DNA of 64,000 bases, taken from contig NZ_JAEC01000021.1 of assembly GCF_000518705.1 (NCBI RefSeq), positions 59,304 through 123,303 on the forward strand, given 5' to 3'. Below are positions 1 to 8,932 of the stretch, piece by piece (position 1 is the first letter of the stretch; the number at the start of each line of letters is the position of its first letter). Both the position numbers and the translations under genes were made by a program. The notes under the pieces are model-generated. The model was not told the DNA's origin. It saw nothing but the letters and a program-made list of their open reading frames with translations, and searched no databases. This stretch comes from Shewanella colwelliana ATCC 39565 (GTDB taxonomy: Bacteria; Pseudomonadota; Gammaproteobacteria; Enterobacterales; Shewanellaceae).

Positions 1-527
1 ATAAAGAACTTCTTTTTATCCCAAGTAATGTTGCGATCGTTTACTTCCTCTTCTTTGTTGGTACAGTCGCCCCAATTGTCCTCCTGGCATTGGAAGTCAA
101 TGTAGTTACCAGGAATGGTGAGCACGGGGGCCTTGTTGTACTCGTTGTCGTAACGAGAGTCATGGCCTAGACCAATGTTATCACGGTCTATCTGTCTTAG
201 CTGAATGCCATTTTCTGTCATTCTAAGTGTAACCAGCTTCTCCTCGCCTTGAGAAAAACCATGAATAGGCGCTGAGTAGCGCGGCGCTTCACCTAGGCTA
301 CGAGTGTACAGAAACAGGCGTTCGGGTTGCTGGGTTGCTAGCTCTGACAGGGTGGAGGCTGAGGTGAGCTTATCTGTGCCCGCGTCAACATTGGTGGTGG
401 CATCTTTAAAGTCTTGTACGGCGATCATTCGCTCATCTTTTTTGACTTCTTGATACGGCTCGTCTGTGCCACAGGCACTTAATCCTATCGCGCTTAAAAT
501 GGCGATAGCGACACTGCTCTTATACAT
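1..527 (-). CDS. Lipoprotein, N-terminal part only (possible zinc-dependent metalloprotease family)
   Basis: The gene runs off the left edge of the window; about 175 N-terminal codons are present. The start is ATG at 527, with an excellent GAGGAGG ribosome site just upstream. The first 20 residues form a lipoprotein signal ending in the lipobox LSAC, so the mature protein should be anchored to a membrane by a lipidated Cys. The remainder is soluble and contains a stretch with two Cys (FQCQED...GDCTNKEEE). The layout recalls large Shewanella lipoproteins annotated as zinc-dependent metalloproteases, but the catalytic part lies outside the window, so that is only a suggestion. The barrel gene at 551-1423 lies 23 bp upstream on the same strand, and the two are probably co-transcribed. 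Confidence 0.75.
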   Translation of the reverse strand, partial: MYKSSVAIAILSAIGLSACGTDEPYQEVKKDERMIAVQDFKDATTNVDAGTDKLTSASTLSELATQQPERLFLYTRSLGEAPRYSAPIHGFSQGEEKLVTLRMTENGIQLRQIDRDNIGLGHDSRYDNEYNKAPVLTIPGNYIDFQCQEDNWGDCTNKEEEVNDRNITWDKKKFF

Positions 528-550
528 AAAAACCTCCTCTTTGCTTAAAT

Positions 551-1423
551 TTATAAGTATTTTGTGATTGATAGATAAAACACCGAACTGCGCTCGTCAT
601 AGACTTCAAAACCATGAGAGGCACCGCGATCAGGGTCATAGAGATAGCCGCTGTTATTGTGTCCAATTGCTGCAACCCAACTCGAAGCAAACGCCCAGCC
701 TATCTCTTCGCTAAGGGTAAAGCGGTTGTCGTAGCGCTTGGTGTTAAAGGCTTTAGCCATGGCATAAGAGCCATTGATATCGAGATACCAGTTATCGATA
801 AACTGCCAGGTCATATCAGCGAGAAGATCGATACGATATTCTACGAAATGCTCGCCATGACGGCCTGATTCATATTGGTAGGCGTTGTACTTTACCCGTG
901 GCGAAACATAGAAGTTCCAATCCTCACTAGGACGATAAAACAGGTAGCCGGCCAATCTCGGCGCGGCCCTAAGTTTGTTCTCTTGACTGGTGTGGCTGGT
1001 GGGGAGGTATACCCCAGCACTGCCGATGTAGCTCCAGTCGCTCCCCAGTTGGCCGGTTGGCGTGCGGTATTCTAAAAAAGTATCGTAGAAGTAAGATTCA
1101 TTATGATGTGTTTCTACCTCCCCTCCAGATGACAGGCGAAGGCTCCCCCAAGTATCACGATAGGCAATACGGCCATTGCCGCTCAGAGCTTGATAGGAGC
1201 TAGGGGCCGACTGTTCAAAGGTATTACTGGCCGCAGATGCACTGATATAACCAGACCAATGTGAGGTATTGTTGTCGATTGCTGCAGCAACATTTTCATT
1301 ATCGGCCGCAGCTGAGTTTGATAACAACGCCGCAAATAATAAGCCTGTAGATATCACTTTTCGGCGTGTACTATTATCAACGCAGCCGTAGACACTCAGA
1401 CAGCTTGAGTTTTTATAAGTCAT
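551..1423 (-). CDS. Putative outer-membrane beta-barrel protein
   Basis: The product has 290 residues. A basic N-terminus (TRRK) is followed by a hydrophobic signal segment ending near SNSAAA, about residue 39, so it is exported. The mature part alternates polar and aromatic residues (for example WSGYISASAASNTF, WNFYVSPRVKYNAY, WYLDINGSYAMAK) and ends in an aromatic-rich strand (SSVFYLSITKYL), as small outer-membrane barrels do. I cannot assign a substrate. The annotated ATG has no obvious Shine-Dalgarno and gives an unusually long n-region, so a later start is possible. It lies directly upstream of the lipoprotein gene at the left edge and could form an envelope operon with it. Confidence 0.65.
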   Translation of the reverse strand: MTYKNSSCLSVYGCVDNSTRRKVISTGLLFAALLSNSAAADNENVAAAIDNNTSHWSGYISASAASNTFEQSAPSSYQALSGNGRIAYRDTWGSLRLSSGGEVETHHNESYFYDTFLEYRTPTGQLGSDWSYIGSAGVYLPTSHTSQENKLRAAPRLAGYLFYRPSEDWNFYVSPRVKYNAYQYESGRHGEHFVEYRIDLLADMTWQFIDNWYLDINGSYAMAKAFNTKRYDNRFTLSEEIGWAFASSWVAAIGHNNSGYLYDPDRGASHGFEVYDERSSVFYLSITKYL

Positions 1424-1552
1424 GTAAATAACCTAATTTAGATAAGTTTTTAGAAACTGACCAATAGACCTGAGTAATGGTATATTCGGTTGGCTTAGTC
1501 GTGTTTGAAAGTTATTAACGGCAAACGCGGTTAATAATCTGGGGTAGATAAA

Positions 1553-1972
1553 TTAAGACGGAGTGCCTTTGATAGGTTTAATCCAACTTATTAGAAGTGA
1601 TGTGAACTCTAGTATGTTTTTCGGGGTTTTATACTTTTGCGATTTATATGAAGGTAAGCCCGCACAAAGGAATAATAGAAAAAATAGAGTTGAAGTTAAC
1701 GTTAATGAACTGAAGTTGATATCTTCCACTTCAGCGGGAATAACATTTAGGTGTTGTTTACCGTATTGTTCAATGTAATCCAAGTACAATGAATGTGTTA
1801 CAGCTTCTTTTTTTTTCGCGGCAGTGGTTTGTTGTGAAGGCGTTGAACCATGGGAAAATTGATGGCCTATTTCAGAGCTGTTTACTAAAAAGCAGGCACT
1901 CATATGTGTCAGTAGTATGATACCAACAAATAAAATGAAGCTTGATAGCGTGGCAGAACTTTTTTTTAACAT
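1553..1972 (-). CDS. Small membrane protein of unknown function
   Basis: I place the start at ATG 1972 (MLKKSSATLS), giving 139 residues; a longer reading from a GTG at 2062 adds a segment unlike a signal sequence. Two hydrophobic segments are visible, residues about 10-28 (SFILFVGIILLTHMSACFL) and about 95-112 (LTSTLFFLLFLCAGL). The stretch between them is polar and His/Gln-rich (GHQFSHGSTPSQQT). The local DNA is AT-rich with many rare codons. I do not recognise a family. No neighbour indicates a role. Confidence 0.45.
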   Translation of the reverse strand: MLKKSSATLSSFILFVGIILLTHMSACFLVNSSEIGHQFSHGSTPSQQTTAAKKKEAVTHSLYLDYIEQYGKQHLNVIPAEVEDINFSSLTLTSTLFFLLFLCAGLPSYKSQKYKTPKNILEFTSLLISWIKPIKGTPS

Positions 1973-2469
1973 ACACTCATCTAAATGAATTTCACGTTTA
2001 ATATGTATGATACAAATCGATACATTTGTTTTTAAGGCGAAAGTCCACTGTATGAAATACACAATTTTTATTCAACGCTAAAATAACATTCGCATCAATA
2101 GTGAGCGCTTTATCACATCTAAATTATTAATTTAGCCATGAATGTAAAATAAATTAACTTCGCGTTATCCTTGTGGTTACCTTGATGGTCATCGTTATTT
2201 ACATTAATTACTTGTATTAGAAAAAGTTTATTATTGTGCTGGCTAATTATTTCGTGTTCCTGCTACTTTTTATTTTACCCAGATAACAAGGGAGGCACAG
2301 CTATCACTTCTTCGCTACGGTTAATCACAGAGTTTGATGGTTGAAGACACGATGTCGAAGACTCTTTCACCATGATCGATTAAAGTGATATCAACATCTA
2401 TCTTTAGGACTAGGCTATGTGGAAAGTTAATCTGTTCCAGAATAGGCCACATAAAAGAGGTTATCTACG
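1973..2469. other. AT-rich intergenic region between divergent genes
   Basis: About 500 bp without a convincing gene. It separates the minus-strand membrane protein gene from bax and must carry promoters for both. An AGAGG ribosome site lies at 2456-2460, nine bases before the bax ATG. A 7-bp inverted repeat (TATGTGG ... CCACATA) brackets the 40 bp before the bax leader. I see no clear operator. Confidence 0.5.
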
Positions 2470-3507
2470 ATGATTCGTTTGTTAATGCTTGCTGCTGTCA
2501 TCATAAGTATCGTTACTCTGGCGAGTACTTATCGAGTTGGTGACACCGAGGGTGAGAGGCAAAATGTTGCACCAACTGATGACAAGATGCCTCTTTTCGC
2601 AATCAGTGCCAATGAGCTCGCCACTCAGCCTGATTCCAATCAAACGCAGGCCAGTTTTAAAGCGGTATCATTGCAGCGTCCAACTAAGCCTGCAAAAGAT
2701 GTGGTGATTAATTCACTCGATGATCTCAGCGCGCTGTTTGATCAACTTAACTACAACACAGAAAGTTGGCAAGCGGGTAATCGAGAAGTGCCTAGGTTAA
2801 CCTTTGAGTCGGTGGGCGAGCGCTGGCAGCAGACCTCTAGCCAGTTACCTGTACAGTTAAAAAAAATGGTGTTTTTTCGCCTGATGGCACCTTTAATTTT
2901 GGTGGCTAATGAAAATATTTTACTCGAACGTCAGATAATAGAAACGGCACCCATTGATGATACCCAACTACGTGCTTTGGCGGTTAAATATCGAGTGCTT
3001 AGCGCAAATGACAATGACAAACCACTGAGTGAGGCACAGCGGCAAACCTTACTTGAAGAGGTGGATATTATGCCACCATCACTGGTGCTTGCGCAGGCAG
3101 CGGAAGAGAGTGGTTGGGCTACATCGCGCTTTACGGTTGAAGGTAATGCCTTTTTTGGCCAATGGGACTTTAGCGGTAATGGCATGATCCCGAAACAGCA
3201 GCGTAAGGAGCTGGGCAATTACGGTTTAGCACGTTTTGATACGCCGCTAGCTTCGGTCGAAGGCTATTTACGTAATCTCAATACCAATAATGCTTACCAA
3301 AAGCTGCGTACGTTGCGCGCGCAACTCAGAGCTGAAAATAAACCGATCACTGGTTTAGAGCTGGCGGGAACCTTGGGCAAATATTCAGAGCGCGGTCAAG
3401 CGTATATCGATGGGATCCGTGGCATTATCACCTTCAATAAGTTGCAGCAGGTTGATGAGGCTTACCTCAGCGATAACGCGCCGCTGCATTTAATCTCTGG
3501 TAAATAA
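2470..3507 (+). CDS. bax: Bax-like glucosaminidase-domain protein
   Basis: The product has 345 residues with an N-terminal hydrophobic signal/anchor (residues 1-20). The second half is the peptidoglycan glucosaminidase fold of the Bax/FlgJ type: PSLVLAQAAEESGWATSR contains the catalytic-type Glu, then NAFFGQWDF, and SVEGYLRNLNTNNAYQKLR follows. The length is normal for Bax. It should act in the periplasm on glycan strands between GlcNAc and MurNAc. Family assignment comes from motif order; activity is inferred. It stands alone, with its own leader and a good AGAGG ribosome site. Confidence 0.85.
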   Translation: MIRLLMLAAVIISIVTLASTYRVGDTEGERQNVAPTDDKMPLFAISANELATQPDSNQTQASFKAVSLQRPTKPAKDVVINSLDDLSALFDQLNYNTESWQAGNREVPRLTFESVGERWQQTSSQLPVQLKKMVFFRLMAPLILVANENILLERQIIETAPIDDTQLRALAVKYRVLSANDNDKPLSEAQRQTLLEEVDIMPPSLVLAQAAEESGWATSRFTVEGNAFFGQWDFSGNGMIPKQQRKELGNYGLARFDTPLASVEGYLRNLNTNNAYQKLRTLRAQLRAENKPITGLELAGTLGKYSERGQAYIDGIRGIITFNKLQQVDEAYLSDNAPLHLISGK

Positions 3508-3561
3508 TGCCTCCGCCACAGTAATCTCTTGGATGAGGTCACTGTGGTTGAATGGTAAGTA

Positions 3562-4515
3562 TCACACGCCAGTCATCTGCCCGGTATAAAGGATAAAGTT
3601 ACGTAATAGGAATACGCCAATAAGGCTAAAGCTGGCAGTTACCGCTACGTAGGTAAACTTGCGATCGGCGGAGACTTTCATCCACAAATTAAAGGCTAAT
3701 GGCAAGGTTAAGCCGATACCGATAACGCCGCCCCAAAATATCCAGCCCCAAAACCCATAGCCCAGCGCATTGAGTGCGGCGACTTGGCTTTGGCCACCTG
3801 ATAAAATTAGCCCTGCAAAGAAGGTGAAAAGTAGGCCTATCTCCACCAAGATCATAGGGATCTCAATACCGTGGATAAAGCGCACTTCAATCCCATTAGG
3901 GTTACCTCGAAGTAGCACGCCACCCAGCAAGGTTGCTGCCGCACCGGAGGAGAGTCCGGAGATTAAAAATAACAGCGGCAGTACTGGGTTGTTAAGCAGT
4001 GGGAAACCGATCAGTGCTGATAACAGAAAACCTGTGTATGCGCCTAATGAGATAGAGAGGATCACTAAGATACCTGTGATGGCCGCCTCCTGTCTGACTA
4101 GCATCTGGATAAAGCGTGTGCTTAAACGACCTATTGCGCCAAAACGACCGTCTAGCAGACGCGTTAAGCCTTGATGGAAGATGCAGCCAATCCAAGCAAA
4201 CAGTGCCACTTGATAGGCCATTAGCACCAATACGCCCATCGACATCACTGAAGTGGTGTTGTAAAACACCAGTATCTTCCAGAAGTCCAATGGCTTGGTC
4301 AGATCGATAACCAAGATCCCTAGGCCGCCAAATACTGCTAGTGGCGCGATGATTGCCGCCGCCTGCACAAAGGGGGAGTGATAGGCTTCACTGGCTAACT
4401 TAAAATGTTTAAGCATGATGGCAAAAAATACCGCACCGGCAGATAACCCTGCCAAGAACAGATAGATAGCGATCGGCCAATGCCATACCAGGCCTTCAAA
4501 ATGAAAAGCACTCAT
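3562..4515 (-). CDS. nrfD: NrfD-type membrane quinol oxidoreductase subunit
   Basis: The product has 317 residues and is almost entirely transmembrane, with eight or nine predicted helices and no signal peptide. It starts FHFEGLVWHWPIAIYLFLAG, typical of NrfD/PsrC proteins, which oxidise quinol in the membrane and pass electrons to a periplasmic Fe-S partner. The ATG at 4515 overlaps the nrfC stop by four bases (ATGA), and a GGGAGGT ribosome site precedes it, so translation is coupled. It is the last gene of nrfB-nrfC-nrfD. No terminal reductase is encoded next to it. Confidence 0.9.
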   Translation of the reverse strand: MSAFHFEGLVWHWPIAIYLFLAGLSAGAVFFAIMLKHFKLASEAYHSPFVQAAAIIAPLAVFGGLGILVIDLTKPLDFWKILVFYNTTSVMSMGVLVLMAYQVALFAWIGCIFHQGLTRLLDGRFGAIGRLSTRFIQMLVRQEAAITGILVILSISLGAYTGFLLSALIGFPLLNNPVLPLLFLISGLSSGAAATLLGGVLLRGNPNGIEVRFIHGIEIPMILVEIGLLFTFFAGLILSGGQSQVAALNALGYGFWGWIFWGGVIGIGLTLPLAFNLWMKVSADRKFTYVAVTASFSLIGVFLLRNFILYTGQMTGV

Positions 4516-5204
4516 AGCATTACCTCCCCATCGATGGTTTGAATATGGAACAACTTTGGCCGGGTACCAAGATCCACTTTGGCGCGATACGTTGGCTTGG
4601 TTTTAAGTAACTTAACTAACGCTGAGTCAGGATCTTTTAAATTGCCAAAGGTCAGCGCTTGAGTTGGACACGCCAGGACGCAAGCAGGTTGCAAGCCTTT
4701 CGATAACTGGGTTTGCTGACAAAAATCGCACTTATCGGCAGTGCGCGTCTCGGGGTTAATAAACCGCACCTGATAAGGGCAGGCAGCAATACAGTATTGG
4801 CAGCCTACGCAGCGGTCGCTATTGACGGCAACGATACCAGTGTCTTTGTCTATATAGGCCGCACCTGTAGGACAAACACGTACGCATGGCGCGGCTTCAC
4901 AGTGCTGGCAAGACACACGATTAAACCGATAGCTCTGGTTAGGGTAGTTCCCAAACGGACCTGTGCGCTCAATTTTGACTCGCGTCACACCGTCAGGCAC
5001 ATGATTGGTTTCACGGCATGCTTCAACGCAGGCGTTACAGCCGATACAGGCATTTTCGTCATGTACCATGGCATATTTAACCTCTGTTTGTGACGCATCT
5101 GTATTGGCATTTTCAGCCAAGGGAGATTTAGTCACCGTATAAACAGAGATCCCTGCGATCAACGCACCGCAGCCTTTAAGAAATTGTCGTTTTGATGTTT
5201 CCAT
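4512..5204 (-). CDS. nrfC: NrfC-type periplasmic 4Fe-4S ferredoxin
   Basis: I choose ATG 5204, six bases after a perfect AGGAGG (5211-5216), rather than the upstream in-frame ATG at 5243; this gives 230 residues. Four clusters of cysteines are visible (CIGCNACVEAC, CQHCEAAPCVRVCP, CVGCQYCIAACP, CDFCQQ...CVLACP), so it should bind four 4Fe-4S clusters. The N-terminus SKRQFLKG followed by a hydrophobic stretch is a Tat signal in which the first Arg is Lys. The protein would take electrons from NrfD and hand them to NrfB. The nrfB stop lies between its ribosome site and that gene, so the operon is tightly packed. Confidence 0.9.
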   Translation of the reverse strand: METSKRQFLKGCGALIAGISVYTVTKSPLAENANTDASQTEVKYAMVHDENACIGCNACVEACRETNHVPDGVTRVKIERTGPFGNYPNQSYRFNRVSCQHCEAAPCVRVCPTGAAYIDKDTGIVAVNSDRCVGCQYCIAACPYQVRFINPETRTADKCDFCQQTQLSKGLQPACVLACPTQALTFGNLKDPDSALVKLLKTKPTYRAKVDLGTRPKLFHIQTIDGEVML

Positions 5205-5214
5205 CACAAGCCTC

Positions 5215-5685
5215 CTAGTGTTTGACCTGATGGCAGGTGACACATAACTGGCTATGCTGTTTGCTGTCTAATGACAACATTGGGTCGTATTCTGGATGTA
5301 GCTGGTGACATAGGGTGCAGCTTACGCGTGTCGCATGTACATTATGTGTCCACTCGGTGTTGGCCAGCGTTTGAGGATCATGGCAGCTTAGGCAGACCGC
5401 TACTTGCTGAGTCACAGACATTGGACTATTAGCGCCAAAGCGATTAATACTTGAGCCTTTTTTCGGGTGACTGCCTTTGTCACCATGGCAATCTTGGCAC
5501 TCAATGGCTAAGGCAGTACTTGCGTGTACCCCATGCAGTTGGCCATTGCGCTTATGGCATTTAAGGCACGTACGGGTATCGTTCTCGGTCTGGGCGGCCA
5601 AGGTGATGGTCGGCAAGGTGCAGAAGATTGATGCCGTGATAAGGGTAGTAAGCACAATTGAGAGACTGCGGCTAATCTGACACAT
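5215..5685 (-). CDS. nrfB: NrfB-type pentaheme cytochrome c
   Basis: The product has 156 residues with a Sec signal peptide (residues about 1-30). Five CxxCH heme-attachment motifs are present: CLKCH, CQDCH, CLSCH, CTLCH and CVTCH. Size and heme count match NrfB, the periplasmic electron donor to the nitrite reductase NrfA. It is the first gene of the nrfBCD operon and starts at ATG 5685 after an AAGGAGT site. Because nrfA is absent here, the acceptor could be a NrfA encoded elsewhere or another periplasmic reductase. Confidence 0.88.
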   Translation of the reverse strand: MCQISRSLSIVLTTLITASIFCTLPTITLAAQTENDTRTCLKCHKRNGQLHGVHASTALAIECQDCHGDKGSHPKKGSSINRFGANSPMSVTQQVAVCLSCHDPQTLANTEWTHNVHATRVSCTLCHQLHPEYDPMLSLDSKQHSQLCVTCHQVKH

Positions 5686-5823
5686 ACCGACTCCTTACAC
5701 CTTAAGGTGAACATGATTTCGGTGTTTAATGAGAGCGCCAAGTTGTCTATTTGACGCTCGGTTGGGCTGTGAACACTTGGATAAAGTGTGCTTGGATTGG
5801 GGTTGTTCGAATGCGTTTAGCCA

Positions 5824-6333
5824 TTAGGCGGCGAGTGCAGTTCGTAACAAGGCTTCATCGCAATGCTTATCTTTATCTAGCTTAATGAATTGCACACCTA
5901 TGTAATCTAAACATTTTTCGACAAATTTCATCTGTTCTGGTGAGCTCGTATCAGGGTTGCTAACCACTAATTTGACCGCAGAAGACTCGTTGTCAACGAC
6001 CACATAGTCTAGGTGGCAATGCTCCATAAAATCTTGAACCTCTTCATGGTTTTTTACTGAGTCATCAATATCAACCACATTAACCAAAGACGCTCCGTAC
6101 AGCACATCGTAGCGATTGCTCGCGATAGATTTTAAGCTTTTTAGAAAATGCATAGATTCTTTGTCGAGCAGGTGAGGTTTGATACTAACAGCAGCATCGA
6201 CCATCTGAACCTCGCTTGATCTGAAGAACTTGATGCACGTCATTACGAAGGTCACGATGACGAGAGGAACAATTATGAATAAAACAAAATACATAAATGC
6301 ATAACTTAAAATAACTGTAGCGGTGGCGTTCAT
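5824..6333 (-). CDS. Membrane-anchored DUF2726-like protein
   Basis: The product has 169 residues, and a GGAGGTT ribosome site fixes the start at 6333. One long hydrophobic segment (residues about 8-36) is followed by a soluble domain. That domain has beta-alpha features like DUF2726: LYGASLVNVVDIDDS, HLDYVVVDNESSAVKLVV, then KCLDYIGVQFIKLDKD. DUF2726 is loosely related to nuclease-like folds, but the family's function is not established. It lies upstream of nrfB on the same strand with a 138-bp gap, so a functional link is not shown. The assignment rests on pattern only. Confidence 0.55.
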   Translation of the reverse strand: MNATATVILSYAFMYFVLFIIVPLVIVTFVMTCIKFFRSSEVQMVDAAVSIKPHLLDKESMHFLKSLKSIASNRYDVLYGASLVNVVDIDDSVKNHEEVQDFMEHCHLDYVVVDNESSAVKLVVSNPDTSSPEQMKFVEKCLDYIGVQFIKLDKDKHCDEALLRTALAA

Positions 6334-6715
6334 GATAAACCTCCAAAAGTACTTCTGTTTATAAACTCTCCATTTAATTATTACTTTATGCGGAATATTT
6401 ACAACAATTATCGAAATCAGTTTATTAAAATTTAGTGGCAGATCTGATAATTGCTTTTAACTATTTCGAATTGTAGAAAATCGATATTTGGATATCCAGT
6501 TTATGATTTGTGTATATCTGGTGTTTGTTTGTTTTTAATTTTAAACTTCTTTTAAATTAGTTTCTTACCGCTTTGTTGTAAAATGTTGAAATTTAAAAGT
6601 ATGATCGAGATCTGATTTTTGTATCTATACATTTAATAAATAATAATATGGTAATTATGGCTGGGTTAACTATAATTCAAAATGGTATATTTGATGTCGG
6701 TAGAGGTATTTTACA
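6334..6715. other. AT-rich divergent promoter region
   Basis: About 380 bp of very AT-rich DNA lies between the DUF2726-like gene and the plus-strand LysR gene. It probably holds promoters for both, and autoregulation by the LysR protein would be expected here. I could not pick out a convincing T-N11-A operator or a gene. An AGAGGT site lies just before the LysR ATG. Confidence 0.4.
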
Positions 6716-7693
6716 ATGAAAAATATAACTCTAGATAGTTTGGATATGCTTAGTGCTAATATATTGGTTAATTTGTATGAAAAACATTCTGCTTCATCAG
6801 TTGCTAGCGACATGAATATTCCAGCTCCTAAGGTGAGTCGCTGCCTACAGCATGCGCGGGCCATTTTTAATAATCCGCTGTTTATTCGAAAAAAGCATGG
6901 TCTTGAGCCTAATGAATTCACCCGCCAGCTTTACCCCATCGTTAAGGAGTTAGTACAGTGCGCTGAACACCTGTATCAATTAAACCAGCTGAATCCATTG
7001 GCGTTAGAATCGGCGATGGTGATCTACGTCAGCGATCTGTTGATCCCGCATTTGCCGCAGCAATTAAGTGCGGCCATTAATGAGGCACATCTGCCCATTA
7101 GTTACGAGCTCCGCAGTGGCTCAGATGATCTTTTACAAGATACAGCAAACGGCCTTATTGATGTGGCGATTCTCTGTGAGTCTGACGCAGTCCCATTGCA
7201 AGCTGATCCGCGTTTTGAAGTGATACCGCTTAAGACGCTAGAACATCTCTATCTGTTGTGCGGACTAAACCATCCTATCCTGCAGCAGGAGATCAGCTTA
7301 ACCAATATCGCTACTTACCCCTATTTAAGCGCTTTTAGCCTACTAAATAAGAGCGCTCCAGACCCTTTCCAGGCTTTTTGCCGGCAGCAAAAGCTCTTTT
7401 GCCATCAGGCACCTAGCGATAACATCCAAACCGCGCTGGGCTTTCATGATCTCTATCGTTATTTATCAGACAATCAGACACTGAGCCTACTGCCCTACAA
7501 TAAGGTTTATGAACAGAGCCATCTTTTACCCGGTTTACACGTGTGCTGCCTGTCTGCTATCGACACTGAGCTGCTGTACCAAGCACAGCCATATCCAAAG
7601 TTGTATTTGATTAGCGCCAAGCATCATCCGAGTCCACATATTGAATGGCTCAAAGAGCTGGTCACAGGGTTAATCAACCAATATGTGCACTGA
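6716..7693 (+). CDS. LysR-family transcriptional regulator
   Basis: The product has 325 residues. The N-terminal winged helix-turn-helix (residues about 8-65) reads NLYEKHSASSVASDMNIPAPKVSR ... NNPLFIRKKHGLEPN. A periplasmic-binding-like effector domain follows (about 95-310), with the usual DLLQDTANGLIDVAILCE motif. The target is unknown. It converges with a second LysR gene (7733-8776) that shares an unusual motif in the same place (FIRKKHGLEPN versus FVRQQYGFEPN), so the two look like paralogues of one subgroup. Confidence 0.85.
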   Translation: MKNITLDSLDMLSANILVNLYEKHSASSVASDMNIPAPKVSRCLQHARAIFNNPLFIRKKHGLEPNEFTRQLYPIVKELVQCAEHLYQLNQLNPLALESAMVIYVSDLLIPHLPQQLSAAINEAHLPISYELRSGSDDLLQDTANGLIDVAILCESDAVPLQADPRFEVIPLKTLEHLYLLCGLNHPILQQEISLTNIATYPYLSAFSLLNKSAPDPFQAFCRQQKLFCHQAPSDNIQTALGFHDLYRYLSDNQTLSLLPYNKVYEQSHLLPGLHVCCLSAIDTELLYQAQPYPKLYLISAKHHPSPHIEWLKELVTGLINQYVH

Positions 7694-7732
7694 GTTAACA
7701 GCGCCCTTATGGATGCCGAAAATGGCGAAGGC

Positions 7733-8776
7733 CTATTGTGAGGGATTGCAGCATTTTAGTGAAGAAGGCTCGGGTGTACTAGCGTCCTGACACATAGTTA
7801 TCTGATGGTGGGTTAAATTACGATGCCGCGCCGCTTCATCATAATGGGCCTGCATCTCATCGAGTTTCTCTGTGAGCAGTGTCTTTAAGCAGTTGGCTAG
7901 TTGATCTTTAATTCCCTTATGGCAATTTAAATAGTAGCTGTCGCAAACAAGTTCGTTGGTGTCACGCCATAGTGATGACACGTCGATAAATGACACATCG
8001 TCACGGCTTTCAAAGTAATACATAGACATTGCCGAAGAGAGTAGCGCAACATCATCGCCATGACTCACATGGTCAATTAACATGCGTAGGCTTGGACTTT
8101 TAAGTGCGATGCTGATATCGAGCTCATGTTCTCTTGCATAGCGCTCTATCGGGTGGGGTTGATCATGTAGATTAGCATTGACTAGGGCAACGTGATAGTC
8201 AAACAGATCGATTAAAGGTTGATTGGAATTCAAAATGGGGTGCCCGTTTTTGGCCACAATAAAGAAGTGAATAATGTCGCCGAGTTTGTAGTTATTCACC
8301 ATAGAATGATTAATAGGTTCAGTGGAGACACAGCAATCGATTTTCCCCTGACACAAGCGCTGACTAATATTGTCTGACCAAGGTTGAATATTGATACTAA
8401 CGCCGCCTTCTAAACAATGACAGCTAGTATGTACGTAGTTCATCACCATTAGTGACCACTGCTCAAAGGTTGCCACACTTAACTGAAAAGGTTGTACGCC
8501 TTTGTCTATGGTGGTGGCGACTATTTTGTCGTACTGCTGCAAAATGGTTTGCACCATAGGGGTGATCTTAATGGCGATTTGATTGGGTTCGAAGCCATAT
8601 TGCTGACGCACAAACAGCTCATCTTCTAATACTTCACGTAGGCAGGTTAAGCTACGACTGACTTTAGATTGGGTGGTGTGCAATCGCTCAGCTACGGCGC
8701 TGCCATTTTTTAGCTCAACCAAGCCGATAAACACTTGTAGTGTAAAGTAATCTAGGCGGCTCACTTTTTTCAGCAT
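7733..8776 (-). CDS. LysR-family transcriptional regulator (paralogue of the preceding one)
   Basis: I start at ATG 8776 (MLKKVSRLDY), seven bases after AAGGA; the longer reading uses a TTG at 8794 that lies inside that ribosome site. The product has 347 residues. The helix-turn-helix is VELKNGSAVAERLHTTQSKVSRSL, and the effector domain contains SQRLCQGKIDCCVST. The C-terminal 40 residues are polar and His-rich. It is upstream of, and on the same strand as, nothing obviously related; the binding-protein gene at 8933-9706 is also minus, so the pair could be regulator plus sensor-like binding protein. Confidence 0.83.
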   Translation of the reverse strand: MLKKVSRLDYFTLQVFIGLVELKNGSAVAERLHTTQSKVSRSLTCLREVLEDELFVRQQYGFEPNQIAIKITPMVQTILQQYDKIVATTIDKGVQPFQLSVATFEQWSLMVMNYVHTSCHCLEGGVSINIQPWSDNISQRLCQGKIDCCVSTEPINHSMVNNYKLGDIIHFFIVAKNGHPILNSNQPLIDLFDYHVALVNANLHDQPHPIERYAREHELDISIALKSPSLRMLIDHVSHGDDVALLSSAMSMYYFESRDDVSFIDVSSLWRDTNELVCDSYYLNCHKGIKDQLANCLKTLLTEKLDEMQAHYDEAARHRNLTHHQITMCQDASTPEPSSLKCCNPSQ

Positions 8777-8932
8777 AGCGATATCCTTGTGCAATGACTG
8801 CGCCTTAGTTGGCTATTATTACAGGTATAAATTATAGATCTTCTGTTTAAAAATTAGTCAAAGGTAACTTCCTCTTTTAGCATGTTCGAGTTTAAAAAAC
8901 TGCGCATTGGATCACACATAATGTCGGGTTTG

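Noticed and set aside
5205..5243. Upstream ATG for nrfC
   Set aside because: It overlaps nrfB and would put 13 residues before the Tat motif; the ATG at 5204 has a perfect AGGAGG.
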